Shown here in pieces: positions 1-11,230 of a DNA stretch of 64,000 nucleotides. The first letter of the stretch is position 1, and every line of letters begins with the position of its first letter. The DNA is from Sycon ciliatum (lineage: Eukaryota; Porifera; Calcarea; Leucosolenida; Sycettidae): contig NC_088655.1 in NCBI RefSeq assembly GCF_964019385.1, positions 2,753,238-2,817,237 of the forward strand. Reading direction: 5' to 3'. A program made the translations under genes and the position numbers. The notes below the pieces were generated by a model. The model saw only the letters and a program-made list of their open reading frames with translations. It ran no database searches and was not told the DNA's origin.

Positions 1-802
1 GCATTCTGGCCCTTTGCAGTATTTTTCAACTATCTCCCCCCCCCCCCCCCGCATGCGCTCTAGCTCTCACCATGAATTGTTGAGGATTCAGCTGCTACCC
101 ATGACAGCTTGCCATATGCAGCTTAGGATATGCACACAGACATGAATTTTTGATCGAATGCGTCACTTGATCTCGCCTCAATACTTTGTATTTTACTTGA
201 CAACACAAACTGGATAGGACCATGCCCATGGCTTGTCTACTGTACTCGTAGTTTTGAGGAGAAAAAAACTGATTTCCTGTACACACCAGCTACTGGCAGC
301 TACACGTCCCTGTTCGCATGACGTGACTGCATGCACTGATGCATCGATGATGTCTTTGATGAGTCATGAACTTTCTTCAAAACTGGGAGTAGTAAAACAC
401 TACTCCCTAGTTTGGCTTTGTCGGCAAATCTGCTGCGCCGATAGATGCAAGTCTTGTGTTTGACTGGTGCAGTGGGGACTGTGCATGTGTTCAGAGAGCA
501 GAGCGGTTGTTCAGGGCACTGAGCAAAGTTTGTGTTCGATCTTGACGTTTTCCTTGGCTTCAATTCAGCTCATCAACGATCGAGCTCTGTTGGGTTTGTG
601 GAGGACTGTATCACATCGACCAGCGCTGAATTTTTAGTTAGCTTTAGCACCGTCTTCAGGCGGTGTAAAGAAGGCTGTGGTTGTGTAGTATCACACGGGA
701 ACATACAGTTGTGAGTTGACTGAAACTAGTCTTGAGGTCAGTTTCTCGACTCTGACCGTAGATTTCCAGTAGCTGGTTTGGACGTCGTTGTTGCTGCTCG
801 CG
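1..802. other. Upstream flank of the syntaxin-6 gene
   Basis: I see no gene here. The stretch starts with a short C tract (about 37-50) and holds a small palindrome at 385-407 (GGGAGTAGT / ACTACTCCC). The 5' untranslated region and promoter of the syntaxin gene should lie in its last few hundred bases, but no TATA box or other clear signal can be named. Confidence 0.5.
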
Positions 803-2050
803 ATGTCTCTGGAAGACCCGTTCTTCTCCGTCAAAAAGTAAGTGGCATTGATTTACTTTAGTTACTCTTCATGCCCAGAAGCCCCTTGGTTTGAATTTTT
901 TCGGTTCCCAATCATGCTGAATGTTGTTATCGTGACGGTGTACAATGACACAGTGGCGTTCGTTCATGCTCCAGTTGTAGTACATCTAGATAAATGGCTG
1001 CTGCTCGGCTGTATTCATGGAATGGCAAGGCATTGTTCGCGTCTCTGTCTCTGGGAAAACTATTTTGCATTCCGGTGGCATCTCTAAGATAATTATTTCC
1101 AGAAATTTCAAAAATCAAAAATCTCGTTCTGCTTTCGGTAGACAGTTGACTGCGTAGGGCACAGGAATCCTACAATACCCCGCGGAGTATTGGCACTGCA
1201 TTGAGTACATTTATGTGCAGTCTATGCTCCCTGTATGCTCCTTTCGGCCTCTTTCAGTATGCATTGGACCAGGGAGTCACAAAAACACGCACACACACAC
1301 ACGCACACGCACACACGCACACACACACACACACACACGCACACACACAGAGTGCTCATCAAGTGTTTGTGCTTGCACCTACATGTATGTCGAAATACAT
1401 GTACATGTTCTGCCAAGTGTCAACATTCATGTCGAGACATCGGATCGTTTGCCGACAAAAAGTTTATGCTACGCAAGAAGCTGTCCCCGTGGAAAATCGC
1501 GGAAGAAAAGCTCAAAATTTGCGGCACAACTTGCGATAAGTATTGGCATAATTTGCGTCGAAATTGCGGGGAATATGCGACCATTTTTGGTGCACTTGCC
1601 AGTAGATTTGCCAATCGACCTGTTTGACTGCCAGAAAACTGTCTATTTTCACAAAGAACAGTGAAAAGGACATTTACACCATGAAATTTTTTAATGCTTA
1701 CACTTCAGTCCTCAAATCATGTGCCTGCTACTCACATGTACAAACTCAGGAGAGAGAAGACCTTCACCTTGTGCGCGTGATGCAGGGCTACAGGGACAGT
1801 CTTTCAATGTTTTTCATCCATAAAAGCTTCAAAAATCGCGGAAAATTTGCGCAAATTGCGGATTGATAAAATTGTCAATATCACGGGAAAATTTGCATCT
1901 GCGAAATCACGATTTTCCCCGGGGACAGAAGTCGGGAGAGCAGAGCAGATCACCTCAAGAATATGTCAGAAAGTGTGCAAGGATAGCGTGGACTGGCGTG
2001 ATCATAACTGTTGTTTGTTTGTGTGTGTGTGCACGTGTGCGTGTGTGGAC

Positions 2051-2101
<51 letters not shown>

Positions 2102-2625
2102 TGTGCGTGTGTGTGCATGAACTTGCCCGCACCTAGAGATGTACAACAATCACTGAGCAATGCACAGAGCCTATACAGCCGCTGGCAGGGCCTACTGAAT
2201 GACTCCAGCAAGGCTGGTGGACAGGAATGTGAATGGGTAGCCAACGAACTCCGCAATGGTCTCAAGTCCATCGAGTGGGATTTAGAGGACCTGACGGAAA
2301 CGATCAGTATCGTGGAGAGCAACCCAAGCAAGTTTCGACTCACACCGCAGGAGATCGACCAGAGGAAAGCCTTCATCTACGGCACCCGGGATGATGTGAA
2401 GGTAGGGCAGGGCGCAAGCGCGCGCGCGCGTGTGTGTGTGTGTGTCTGAGTGTGTGCACGTGCGCTTGGGAGTCTGTTTCTCTATCATTGTTTGTCTTGC
2501 GTTGCCCATGCTGTGTTGTGTCATTTTTCATGTTCTAGTTTGTCTATTTCTGGACATGTATGGGTTCTACCTTTCATACACACATGCATAACCTCACATG
2601 CGTATGCGTGTACACACACGCGCGC

Positions 2626-2711
<86 letters not shown>

Positions 2712-3656
2712 CGCTGCCACCACTGTGACCGTATACTGCTATTCCTTACAACCTGTGTGTTTGTTACTCCAGCAAATGAAGGAACATCTCAGCAGCGCAC
2801 AAGCGAAATCTAAAGTAGAGCAATCAGCGAGAAAGGTAAGCACAATCTAAGATCTACTGTGCATCTTCAAATTTCGGCCCCTTCAAATTTCGGCCTCCCA
2901 GGACTAAACCCCATTTCGGCCGCATCGAATATTCAGCCTGTACTGCTGCCGCCTGTTTACACTGTCACACTGAACCGTGCAAACAAATTTTCGGCCGCAA
3001 CATGACCAGGCCGATAATAGCCGAAAATAAATATGTGCCGAATATTTGTTGATTTACAGTAATGGTTAGACATCACACCTGCCCAACCAGTTGGCCGGGA
3101 TCGTCCCGATATCGAGGGCGGTGGTATTAGGCACCCGAAAGTGCATTTGTCACATGCCTCACAGCAACATTTGTAGACATTTTCGTAGCTAGGTATGTCA
3201 TTATCCCAATCTCAGGTTTGCAGCGGTTGGCAGGTATGAGACATGGTATTCACAGTACATCACTTTCTGCACTGTGACACACACGCAGTATTTGTCACAA
3301 GGGATATGCTGCCTGGTGTTCGGCGCAACCGTGAGGCCACTGCACTGCTGTTAGAAGTTGATCAAAGTTCCGATTTGTGCGCCTTACTGCACCCAACAAT
3401 GGAGTGTAGGTTCCAATGAGACTCACATTATGTGCAAGTGCAGTGCCTATGCACACCTGTGATATGCACTTCTGTGACTACATGTGTAGACATTGCACAG
3501 GGCAAACTAATTGGGAATTGAGTGGCGTAGTTTGCCGTAGCCACAGCTCGTTATTGTGAACTGTGCTTTATGTCTTGGATGATGTGGATGACTACCAGTA
3601 TGTATTTCTTCGGTTGGACTTGTAAGACCCTCTTGTCCCTTTTTGTCTGCTGTTTG

Positions 3657-3714
<58 letters not shown>

Positions 3715-4865
3715 TGTGTGTGTGTGTCTGTCTGTCTGTCTGTCTGTGCGTCCGTCTCTATCTGGTGATGTACTAGAACTTGATGGGTAACTCTTCGGGG
3801 AAGAAGACGAAAGATCGCTACACACGTCTTGACAACGCTCTGGAGGATGACAATCAGGAGTTCATCGAGTCACATCAGCAACAACAGCAGGTCAGTAGTA
3901 ACATGTTTTCACGGTGACAGCGTCAACAAGGCGAGGATACACTGTATGGGTTCGATTATGCCCGCGAATCGATTCATGAATCCATTCATGAATCGATTCG
4001 CGCTATTCACATCACCCCATGTGAATAGGGTGAATGGATTCCGAATCGATTCCAGGGCTCATGACATGAAAATCGAACGACTTGAATGCATGCGAATGGA
4101 TTCATGAATCGATTCAAGTGCAAAATCGCACGCAGCCAGTGTATGGGAAACATTGCTCCAGGCTTGCATTATATAGGTCAGTAGTAGTTGTGGCATAGCT
4201 GCTCCACCTTTCTGGTGCTAGAGGTGTACCACCGAAGTGATGATGTCACAAGTCCTTAAATAGCAACACCTGGGTCAAATTGGATCCACTCTGACCATAG
4301 CGGAGTACGGTATCCGGAGGGCTGACCCCTCATGTAGCATCATGTCTGATGTGGCTTTTTCAATTCAGTGACAGCAGTGGTCCTCGTCCGGGAGGGACCT
4401 GTGGACGTGCCACCCTGCTGTAAAGGAAAACCACCCAAACAAAACGAGTCCATGGATCCGTACAAAGCTGGATTGAAGTGGATCCTATGTCGGCGTTGTC
4501 ATTACTCCAACCTGGCTGCGACAAGCAGCGCTTTCAAGCCGTATTCTTCTCTTCTCAAAGTTGCAGATCTGAACAGTGTATTACAAGTGTGGCAGGTCAG
4601 GCTTTGCCTGCACCAGTTTGTCATTACCGTAGCATAGACATTGTATCACCGGATCATATTCGTATCTATACACAGTTTCAGCGAATGACCAGAATAATGT
4701 ATAGTTGGGGAAAAGGAAAGTCGGCCAATGCGCTTATGAGAGTTTATACTGAACCCCTGCCCTGGGGTTGATCTTTCTCTAGTGTCTGCCTCTGATCTAG
4801 TCTGTTTGTTTGTTTCTGCCGCTGCATGTGTGTGTGTGTGTGTGCGTATTCCCTGTGTGTGCATG

Positions 4866-4904
<39 letters not shown>

Positions 4905-5485
4905 GTGTGCGTATTCCCTGTGTGTGCATGCATGTGTAGGTTGAAATGGAACGGCAAGATGAACAGCTGGAGATGGTGGGACAGTCGGTCAAGGTGCTGC
5001 GGAACATGGGCGAACAGATTGGTGGTGAATTGGAAACACAGAACCAGTACGTCATAGCCCGCATTGCGTTACACACACGGACACAATTGCATGGTAGCAC
5101 AATATGGTTGTTTGGACGCTACTGTCGTTGTGCAAGAGTTTCCTGTCCTGGATCCGGTCCTGCACAATTTCCCAGTCTGTGGTTGGCATTTTCAAACTCT
5201 CTGCGCACAAGTCTGGTGGTGGTGGGGGTGGGGGTGACTGAATGCATCAGTGCTGCTTTGTGAGAGTGCAGGCAGGGCTTAGGACAGCTCTCTTCTTGCC
5301 TATTTTTATTGATTCCTCTTACTCATGTTGACATTTGCCTCTGGTGTGTGTAATGGCTACCGAGGGTAGCAGTGAGTCGGCTGTGAGAGCGCATGGAGGA
5401 GAGGAAGAGTTCTTGACATTTGCCTCTTGCCTATTTTTATTGATTCCTCTTACTCATGTTGACATTTGCCTCTCTCTCTCCCTCA

Positions 5486-5565
<80 letters not shown>

Positions 5566-5569
5566 GTCG

Positions 5570-5649
<80 letters not shown>

Positions 5650-7022
5650 TCTCCCTCTCTCCCTCTCACTTGTGTCCATCCAGGATGTTGGATGAGTTTG
5701 GTGATGAAATTGACCAGACCCAGTCTAAACTGGACAGCACGTTAATGCGGATGGAGAAGGTGCTTCGCTTGACAAATGGCAAGTCTCTAGTAGTTATTGT
5801 CTTGTAGTCTTGTCTAGCCAGTAATGACCTGTGTCATGCAGTGGCCCAGGTTCCCTGCACATTGCAATAGAAAATGCATGTTATCGCTTGTTACAATAAG
5901 CCCATTGCGCAATGACTTTAATAATTAAAATTTTGTACCGTAAACACCGCACACAGCCACACATGGGCATGGTCGTGTGGGGTGTGTTGAACAGTGCATT
6001 GCTGATCCCAGTGTACTCACATAACACCCAACACAGCCGCCTGGGCATGGTTGTCTGGGGGTGTTGAACGGTGCATTGCTGATCCCAGTGTACTCACATA
6101 CTCATACCTTCCATATTTGGCAATGTGCAATAGGGTTATTGATGACTGTGTGGCTAGGTGGCTACACCTCAGTCGGTGTAAAGAGCCAGTATATACCTGT
6201 ATGTGGCGTAGAACAAACCTGTGTTTGCCCGACCCTGTACCGGGCAGATTCCTGTATTGATCGGACACATTTTCATGCACCAAAGTGCTGTGGATCAAGC
6301 GGAATCCTGTCATATCAGGACAGTTTCCGCTGTACCAAGTGTGTTCGGTCAGGGCAGGTTTTTCTGTATGTGTGTGAAGAGAACAGCCACAGGCTTACGT
6401 GGAGGGGAGGGGCTCATGGTGCCCTCACCCCAGTGGCGATTCAGATCTTGGAGAGTAGGCCCGTCATAGATTACCAGAGCAACAACAGCAGCTGCTGTTA
6501 TACTGCCACACAATGCACATGACTAGAGTAGAGAGGTTCTGCGAAACGAAAATGTGCACGAAGTTTCGCGACGGGCCTTGCGAAAGTTTGTGCGAATTTT
6601 CGCGCGGAATTTGTGTTCTGCACATTTATTTTCGCAGTTCGCCCGCGCCCACGTGCATGTGGTGAACCCATTGACCCCTTACGAGCCCGCGAAACTTCTC
6701 ACGAAAGTTCATTTTGCGTTTCATCCGAAAGTTCGCGCAGTTCTCACTTCCTGACGTAGAGCGAAGGTTTGTTCACATTTTCGTTTTGCAGAACCTTTCT
6801 ATTGTCTAGCCGAGAATGGCATTATTCCGGCTGAAGAAGCTGATGGTCTTAGGCAAACATACCTGCCAGGTCCTAATTCCTCTGTGCTGTGCTGTGTGTG
6901 TGTGTTTGCGTATGCGTGCACATGTTCTTTTTCCTCTTGCAACAGACAAGCGGCAGATGTGCGTAATCTTTGCGCTTCTCGTCATGCTCGTGGTAGTTGT
7001 TCTGCTCTTTGCGCTGACGTAA
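803..7022 (+). CDS. STX6: Syntaxin-6 family Qc-SNARE (7 exons, 251 aa)
   Basis: Tail-anchored SNARE of the trans-Golgi/endosome system; family members pair with Qa, Qb and R SNAREs to fuse endosome-to-Golgi vesicles. CDS exons read from splice signals are 803-837, 2137-2401, 2773-2835, 3777-3890, 4940-5046, 5684-5778 and 6946-7022. Phases all match and give 251 residues, close to vertebrate syntaxin-6 (about 255). The start MSLEDPFF is the family N-terminus. Residues about 5-100 form the syntaxin-6 N-terminal helical domain (IEWDLEDL-ETISIVE block, 2270-2330). The SNARE helix spans about 163-225, with Q193 as the likely zero-layer glutamine, and residues 231-250 are the C-terminal membrane anchor. 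Introns are loaded with GT/CT microsatellites. The last intron begins GCAAGT, a GC-AG intron. Syntaxin-10 is a vertebrate paralogue, so STX6 is the better name. Confidence 0.95.
1481..1928. mobile_element. TIR element (MITE-like) in syntaxin intron 1
   Basis: The left end CTGTCCCCGTGGAAAATCG matches the right end CGATTTTCCCCGGGGACAG in inverted orientation with one mismatch. The interior is rich in GCGG/AAATTTGCG motifs and has no credible ORF. The flanks share only AAG, so the superfamily is open. Confidence 0.6.
2024..2118. repeat. (GT)n microsatellite before exon 2
   Basis: About 90 bp of GT with a few C and A interruptions. It ends only about 18 bases before the acceptor of syntaxin exon 2 at 2137, so it occupies the place where a polypyrimidine tract would be expected. 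Confidence 0.9.
2632..2709. repeat. (AC)n microsatellite, pure, about 39 units
   Basis: An uninterrupted AC run in syntaxin intron 2, just upstream of exon 3. Confidence 0.95.
3659..3745. repeat. (GT)n and (TCTG)n microsatellite
   Basis: A GT run followed by TCTG tetranucleotides in syntaxin intron 3, ending about 30 bases before the exon 4 acceptor. Confidence 0.9.
3937..4144. mobile_element. Short TIR element with nested palindrome
   Basis: The two ends match for about 55 bp in inverted orientation, with a few mismatch blocks (ATACACTG at the start, CAGTGTAT at the end, and a shared GAATCGATTCATGAATCC further in). A TA at each end fits a Tc1/mariner-type duplication. Inside, 3964-4001 is a perfect 18-bp-arm hairpin with a 2-base centre. 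It lies in syntaxin intron 4. Confidence 0.65.
4827..4938. repeat. (GT)n tract with duplicated CGTATTCCCTGTGTGTGCATG segment
   Basis: GT microsatellite containing two copies (near 4846 and 4910) of a segment beginning GTATTCCCTGTGTGTGCATG. The second copy runs directly into the acceptor of syntaxin exon 5, so the duplication may have copied part of a splice region. Confidence 0.8.
5297..5475. repeat. Dispersed repeat inserted between duplicated flanks
   Basis: About 70 bp (5342-5412, starting GGTGTGTGTAATGGCTACC) lies between two copies of a flank containing CTATTTTTATTGATTCC and TTGACATTTGCCTCT. A near-identical copy of the 70-bp core occurs at 41727-41803. Confidence 0.7.
5469..5668. repeat. 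(CT)n microsatellite, about 200 bp
   Basis: Long CT run with few interruptions that ends about 15 bases before the acceptor of syntaxin exon 6; it is effectively a giant polypyrimidine tract. Confidence 0.95.
5894..6142. mobile_element. TIR element, family of the 20145-20306 copy
   Basis: It begins CAATAAGCCCATTGCGCAAT and ends near GCAATAGGGTTATTG, an imperfect inverted match. The middle contains a duplicated GTTGAACRGTGCATTGCTGAT block. A second copy lies in an intron of the TRP gene. Confidence 0.6.
6529..6801. mobile_element. TIR element with TA ends (TAGAGAGGTTCTGC family)
   Basis: The left end TAGAGAGGTTCTGCGAAACG pairs with the right end CGTTTTGCAGAACCTTTCTA; TA may be the target duplication. 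It lies in the last intron of the syntaxin gene, about 145 bases before the final exon. A related element is at 54884-55523. Confidence 0.7.
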
Positions 7023-7127
7023 ATCACCGCAGCAGCAGCTCTACTACGCGTGATTGTCGCTGTCGTCCTACGCGTTGTCCCTTGATCTGTAGTATGTCTA
7101 TACCTGTGCTGCTGTGAAGAGACTGGG

Positions 7128-7175
<48 letters not shown>

Positions 7176-7382
7176 GTGTGCGTGTGTGTGCGTGTGTGTA
7201 CGATATACCACCGCCGTGTGCAGCACGTAGTGGCTATCGTATAGTTCTAACCAAGTGGCTGTTCTTTGGTTGATGATTGTTAGTGATACGGGTAACCATC
7301 GTTGTAACTACACAGGAAAACAACCGCTGGTCATGGCTGTATCTAGTAATATCAACAACGGCATGCACTATTGTGTGTGTGT

Positions 7383-7440
<58 letters not shown>

Positions 7441-7658
7441 ACTGGGGACATTCTCATCCTCGCATCCCTGCCGCTTCTCTCCTATGTGTGTGTAACTTAT
7501 TCTCGGTGCCCGTGTCAGCAAGAAGCAGAGCCGTGTAGTTTCGGCCACATCTGCTGCTCTGCTGTTAGAGCTGTGGCTGATGCTGTTTGCGGTGGTTTGC
7601 TTTCCCAGAGGTTATCGTCCATGCCCAGCGTCTGTTTGTAGTTGTGTTCGGTGTGCCG

Positions 7659-7700
<42 letters not shown>

Positions 7701-8292
7701 TTCATTGCTTTGTTTTCGCCAGTGTCGCCTGGCACGACATTTTCTTTGATTCAATAGCTTCTGCTACCCTTGTGATTCTGTACATTTACCCCCCCCCCCC
7801 CCCCCCCCCGGCCCTGCCCCCTCCCCACACCCTTATAGTCGTGTGTACACACCGCCTATGTTACCCTGCCCCTGCCCCCCCCCCCATACCTGTATAGTTG
7901 GTATGTACAGGCAGCACATAGCTGTGCCCAGAGCGCTCTCCCTCTCTCTCTCGACGCAAATATATCGCTAGGAGTAGTAGTGCTTCTTTTTCCAGCATCT
8001 ATAACGTTGTCTACGATCTTCTTCTACTTCTCCTTCTAACATTTACTACTGCCAAAGTTTTTACTCCATTGTATTCATGAGAGGGAATTGTCATGCTTTA
8101 TGATTATGCTATTTTTTCGTATAGTGCATGCGGTGCGTGAGTTAGTGTTTAATCTTTTCAGCGATGGCTACACATTCCAGTGCTGAGCTGCGGGTGGTGC
8201 TGTGCTCTTTTCTTTAGATACACTCACACACACCAGAGAGAGGCATGTTGAGATGATTTGAATCTTTCTTTCTTTCGTCGTGCTGGCAGATC

Positions 8293-8323
<31 letters not shown>

Positions 8324-9901
8324 GTGTTCTGACTTCGAAGTACATTGATATATGCGTGCACGCACGTTTCAGGCGTCGTGCTAAACGTGGCCAGGAGAGT
8401 GCAGTCCCGCCGGAACCGGTCCGGTTGGTCAGGTTATTACCGGACCAACTTTTCACCTACCAACGCATGTTTGCTGCTAGCCTATTAAAAGAGGTCATAC
8501 ATTATGTTCCAACTACCGGCAAACAAATTGTGTGAACGGCTTTGGTACGACCGGATTGGATACTGCTCCCGGTGGTTCTTGTGTGACCTTACATTTAGCA
8601 TAGAAAGCACCTGTCAGCATAGACGTGCAACTGAAGGGCTGTCAGACATGTAAATAATATTATTATATTAACGAGGAACATGGATTGGGTTGAAATCTAG
8701 AGATATAGACCGGTATAATTATTGTAGTCTGCGGCTCTTCGTTGGAGAATGCACTTGCAGTATGAAGAAAATAGACAACTGTAGATGAGCTTACCACGTA
8801 CATGTACGCCAGTTTTTCATCAGGGGAAAGTGGAACTGACACATTTTGATAAAGCAGCCCACAGACTAGCCGCAAGCACAGTTGAATACGAATATAGTAA
8901 TAATTATTATCATGAGGTCCTGTGCAACAGGGACCTCTGCATAGGCGTTAAAAAATCATGATCCATCATTGATACTCAGGACAGCTTTTTACTATCCTTT
9001 AGCATGCTGCAGTTACTGTTAGCTGGCAACACTAGGCATGGAGTCGCAGGTAGCTGAAGTCTCTAGGCGATTACCGGTAATTGGCAAAACCACTTATGGA
9101 TATGGCACATACCGTACCGGTATGCGTCCTATCAAGAGTATTATAAAGGTTTATGTACTCTTGGTCCTATCTATACCCTCACAATCGGTAGAGCTGCTGC
9201 TAAGAAGGAAGTGCGGCACACACTCTATGCAGCAGTCAGTGTAGGGAGCAACCAGCTTTCTGCGTATATCTACGTTCAAGTACCGGAAGCCTGATGCACC
9301 CAGTGCAAGAATGCACAGAACAATAGTGGTCAGGCTAGTTTGACACTAAACTCAGTTTCATGCAGGGAGTCGTAAAATACTTTTTAATTTTTTTTACGAC
9401 TCCCTGGTTTCATGCAGGGAGTCGTATTTTTACGACTCCCTGGTTTCATGCTTACCTAGTCATCAGGCAACACTCAAGTATTCATCTTGCTAAGCTAGAC
9501 ATCAATGGGTCTACAACCGTGGGGCGTTCTGGCCTGTCGTCCAATCGCAGTGCTCACACGTTCAATTGTATACTAGTAGAGCAGTACGGTGTCCATGTGT
9601 GCGATTCAGAGCCGCACAGCGCGGGCAGTTTTAAACACAGCCGCAGATCGCCACGACTTGGAATAGGCTGCCAGCAGCGGCGTGTGGTGTGACTGGTACG
9701 AAAATCCCGGCAGTACCGGTTTCGTCGGGCGTGCTAGCTATAAGTTAGCAACGATTGGTCAAGGTCAAGAGCGTGTCTGTTCATTGATATTTCAACGTGT
9801 TTCTTTATATTGGCGAGGCAGACTGCATGGGAGTACCCATTGTGACACTAATACCTCTCCGACCACCACACGCCGGGCTAGAATCTCGCTGCATGGCGAT
9901 G
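7023..9901. other. Intergenic region between syntaxin-6 and the TRP channel 3' ends
   Basis: The two genes converge here. I see no gene. Contents: GT tract 7129-7199, GT/CT tract 7371-7434, GT tract 7660-7698, C tracts 7790-7809 and 7876-7886, GT tract 8293-8327, a CCGGAACCGGTCCG-containing repeat near 8408 (relative near 15740), and the double palindrome at 9355-9451. No AATAAA signal could be assigned to either gene with confidence. Confidence 0.6.
9355..9451. mobile_element. Two mini-palindromes separated by three copies of a 9-bp direct repeat
   Basis: GTTTCATGC occurs at 9355-9363, 9407-9415 and 9443-9451. Between the copies lie two palindromes that start AGGGAGTCGTA and end ACGACTCCCTG, of 43 and 27 bp. 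If the C is counted with the element, the ends are the symmetrical CAGGGAGT / ACTCCCTG and the direct repeat is 8 bp. Confidence 0.85.
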
Positions 9902-10485
9902 TCAGATTGTCTCAGAATCGGTACTAGGTGTAGAGGTTGTCATGGTGACCTGTCCCAGTGCGTGGATGCTGCGTAGCTGCTGCGCTAGTTCCTGATTGTG
10001 CTGCTCCAGACGCTGCATGGACTGTCGGAGATCCTGCAGCTGAGTGCTGCGTGTATGACATCACACAAGAGAACATCCAGACACACATGACGTCATACAT
10101 GACATCACACATGAGACGTTAGTTACCTCCGGACACACATGACGTCATACATGACATCACACACGAGAACATCCAGACACACGGATATGACATGTCACAC
10201 GACAGTTCTCACGCCATGGTGTTACCGCCTGCCGTCATCCACACGTACTCAGAGTCAGCAATGGAACAAATAGATCTTCCCACCAGCCACGTGTCCAGTC
10301 AGTACTCACCGGATCAGTACCAGCAGTAGCAACAACAGCAGCAGCAGCAGCAACAACAGCAGCAGCAACAACAGCAGTAGCAACAACAGCAGCAGCAACA
10401 GTAGCAGCAACAACAGCAGCAGAAGCAGCAGCAGCAACAGTAGCAGCAACAACAGCAGCAGCAGCAGCAACAGCAGCAACAGCAG

Positions 10486-10523
<38 letters not shown>

Positions 10524-10560
10524 ACAGCAGCAACATCAGCAGCAGCAGCAGCAACATCAG

Positions 10561-10592
<32 letters not shown>

Positions 10593-11145
10593 GCAATGCC
10601 GAGGCCAGCACTCACTACAACCATAAGCCTGTACTAAGTTTGAATTTATCAGCCGACTCCCGCAATGCAGCCATTTACACGTGACTCAAGGCTCTCCGGC
10701 TCCCTCTATTCCAAATGATCTCTTTCTGCAGACAACTTACTTTGCATTTTACCGCCAAATGTTTCGAGCGTGGTTCACCCACCATCAGTAACTTAAATGG
10801 AACATTACGCTGTCAGCACAACTATGATCCTGCCTGGGTTCATTGACGGCAACACTGCATGCATCATACGCAGTACAGGCATGCACGGTAGACCACCACC
10901 AGTCCACTTACCATTGCTGTTGTACTAGAGTCTTGACCAAGCTTAGCTCCTGATCTGCTGCATGACTGCTTGCTATGCCAGTGGACTGTGTGTCTAGCGC
11001 TCCCTGGGTTGATTGCTGGTGCTGCTGGTGTTGCTGTTGCTGAGGTCCAGCTGTTCCTGCAGAGCTGGGAAGATGGCCTTCCAGCTATAATGAGTGAGAG
11101 ACACGCACATGGTTATAAGGGAACGAGAATTTAGGATAGGGCGGC

Positions 11146-11230
<85 letters not shown>

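Noticed and set aside
385-407. Palindrome GGGAGTAGT/ACTACTCCC as another mini-insertion
   Set aside because: The arms resemble the family, but no flanking direct repeat of 8-9 bp is visible, so insertion cannot be argued.
10306-10611. Poly-Leu/poly-Ala/poly-Gln frames in the CAG/CAA tract
   Set aside because: The tract is inside an intron of a phase-consistent gene model and reads open only because of triplet periodicity.
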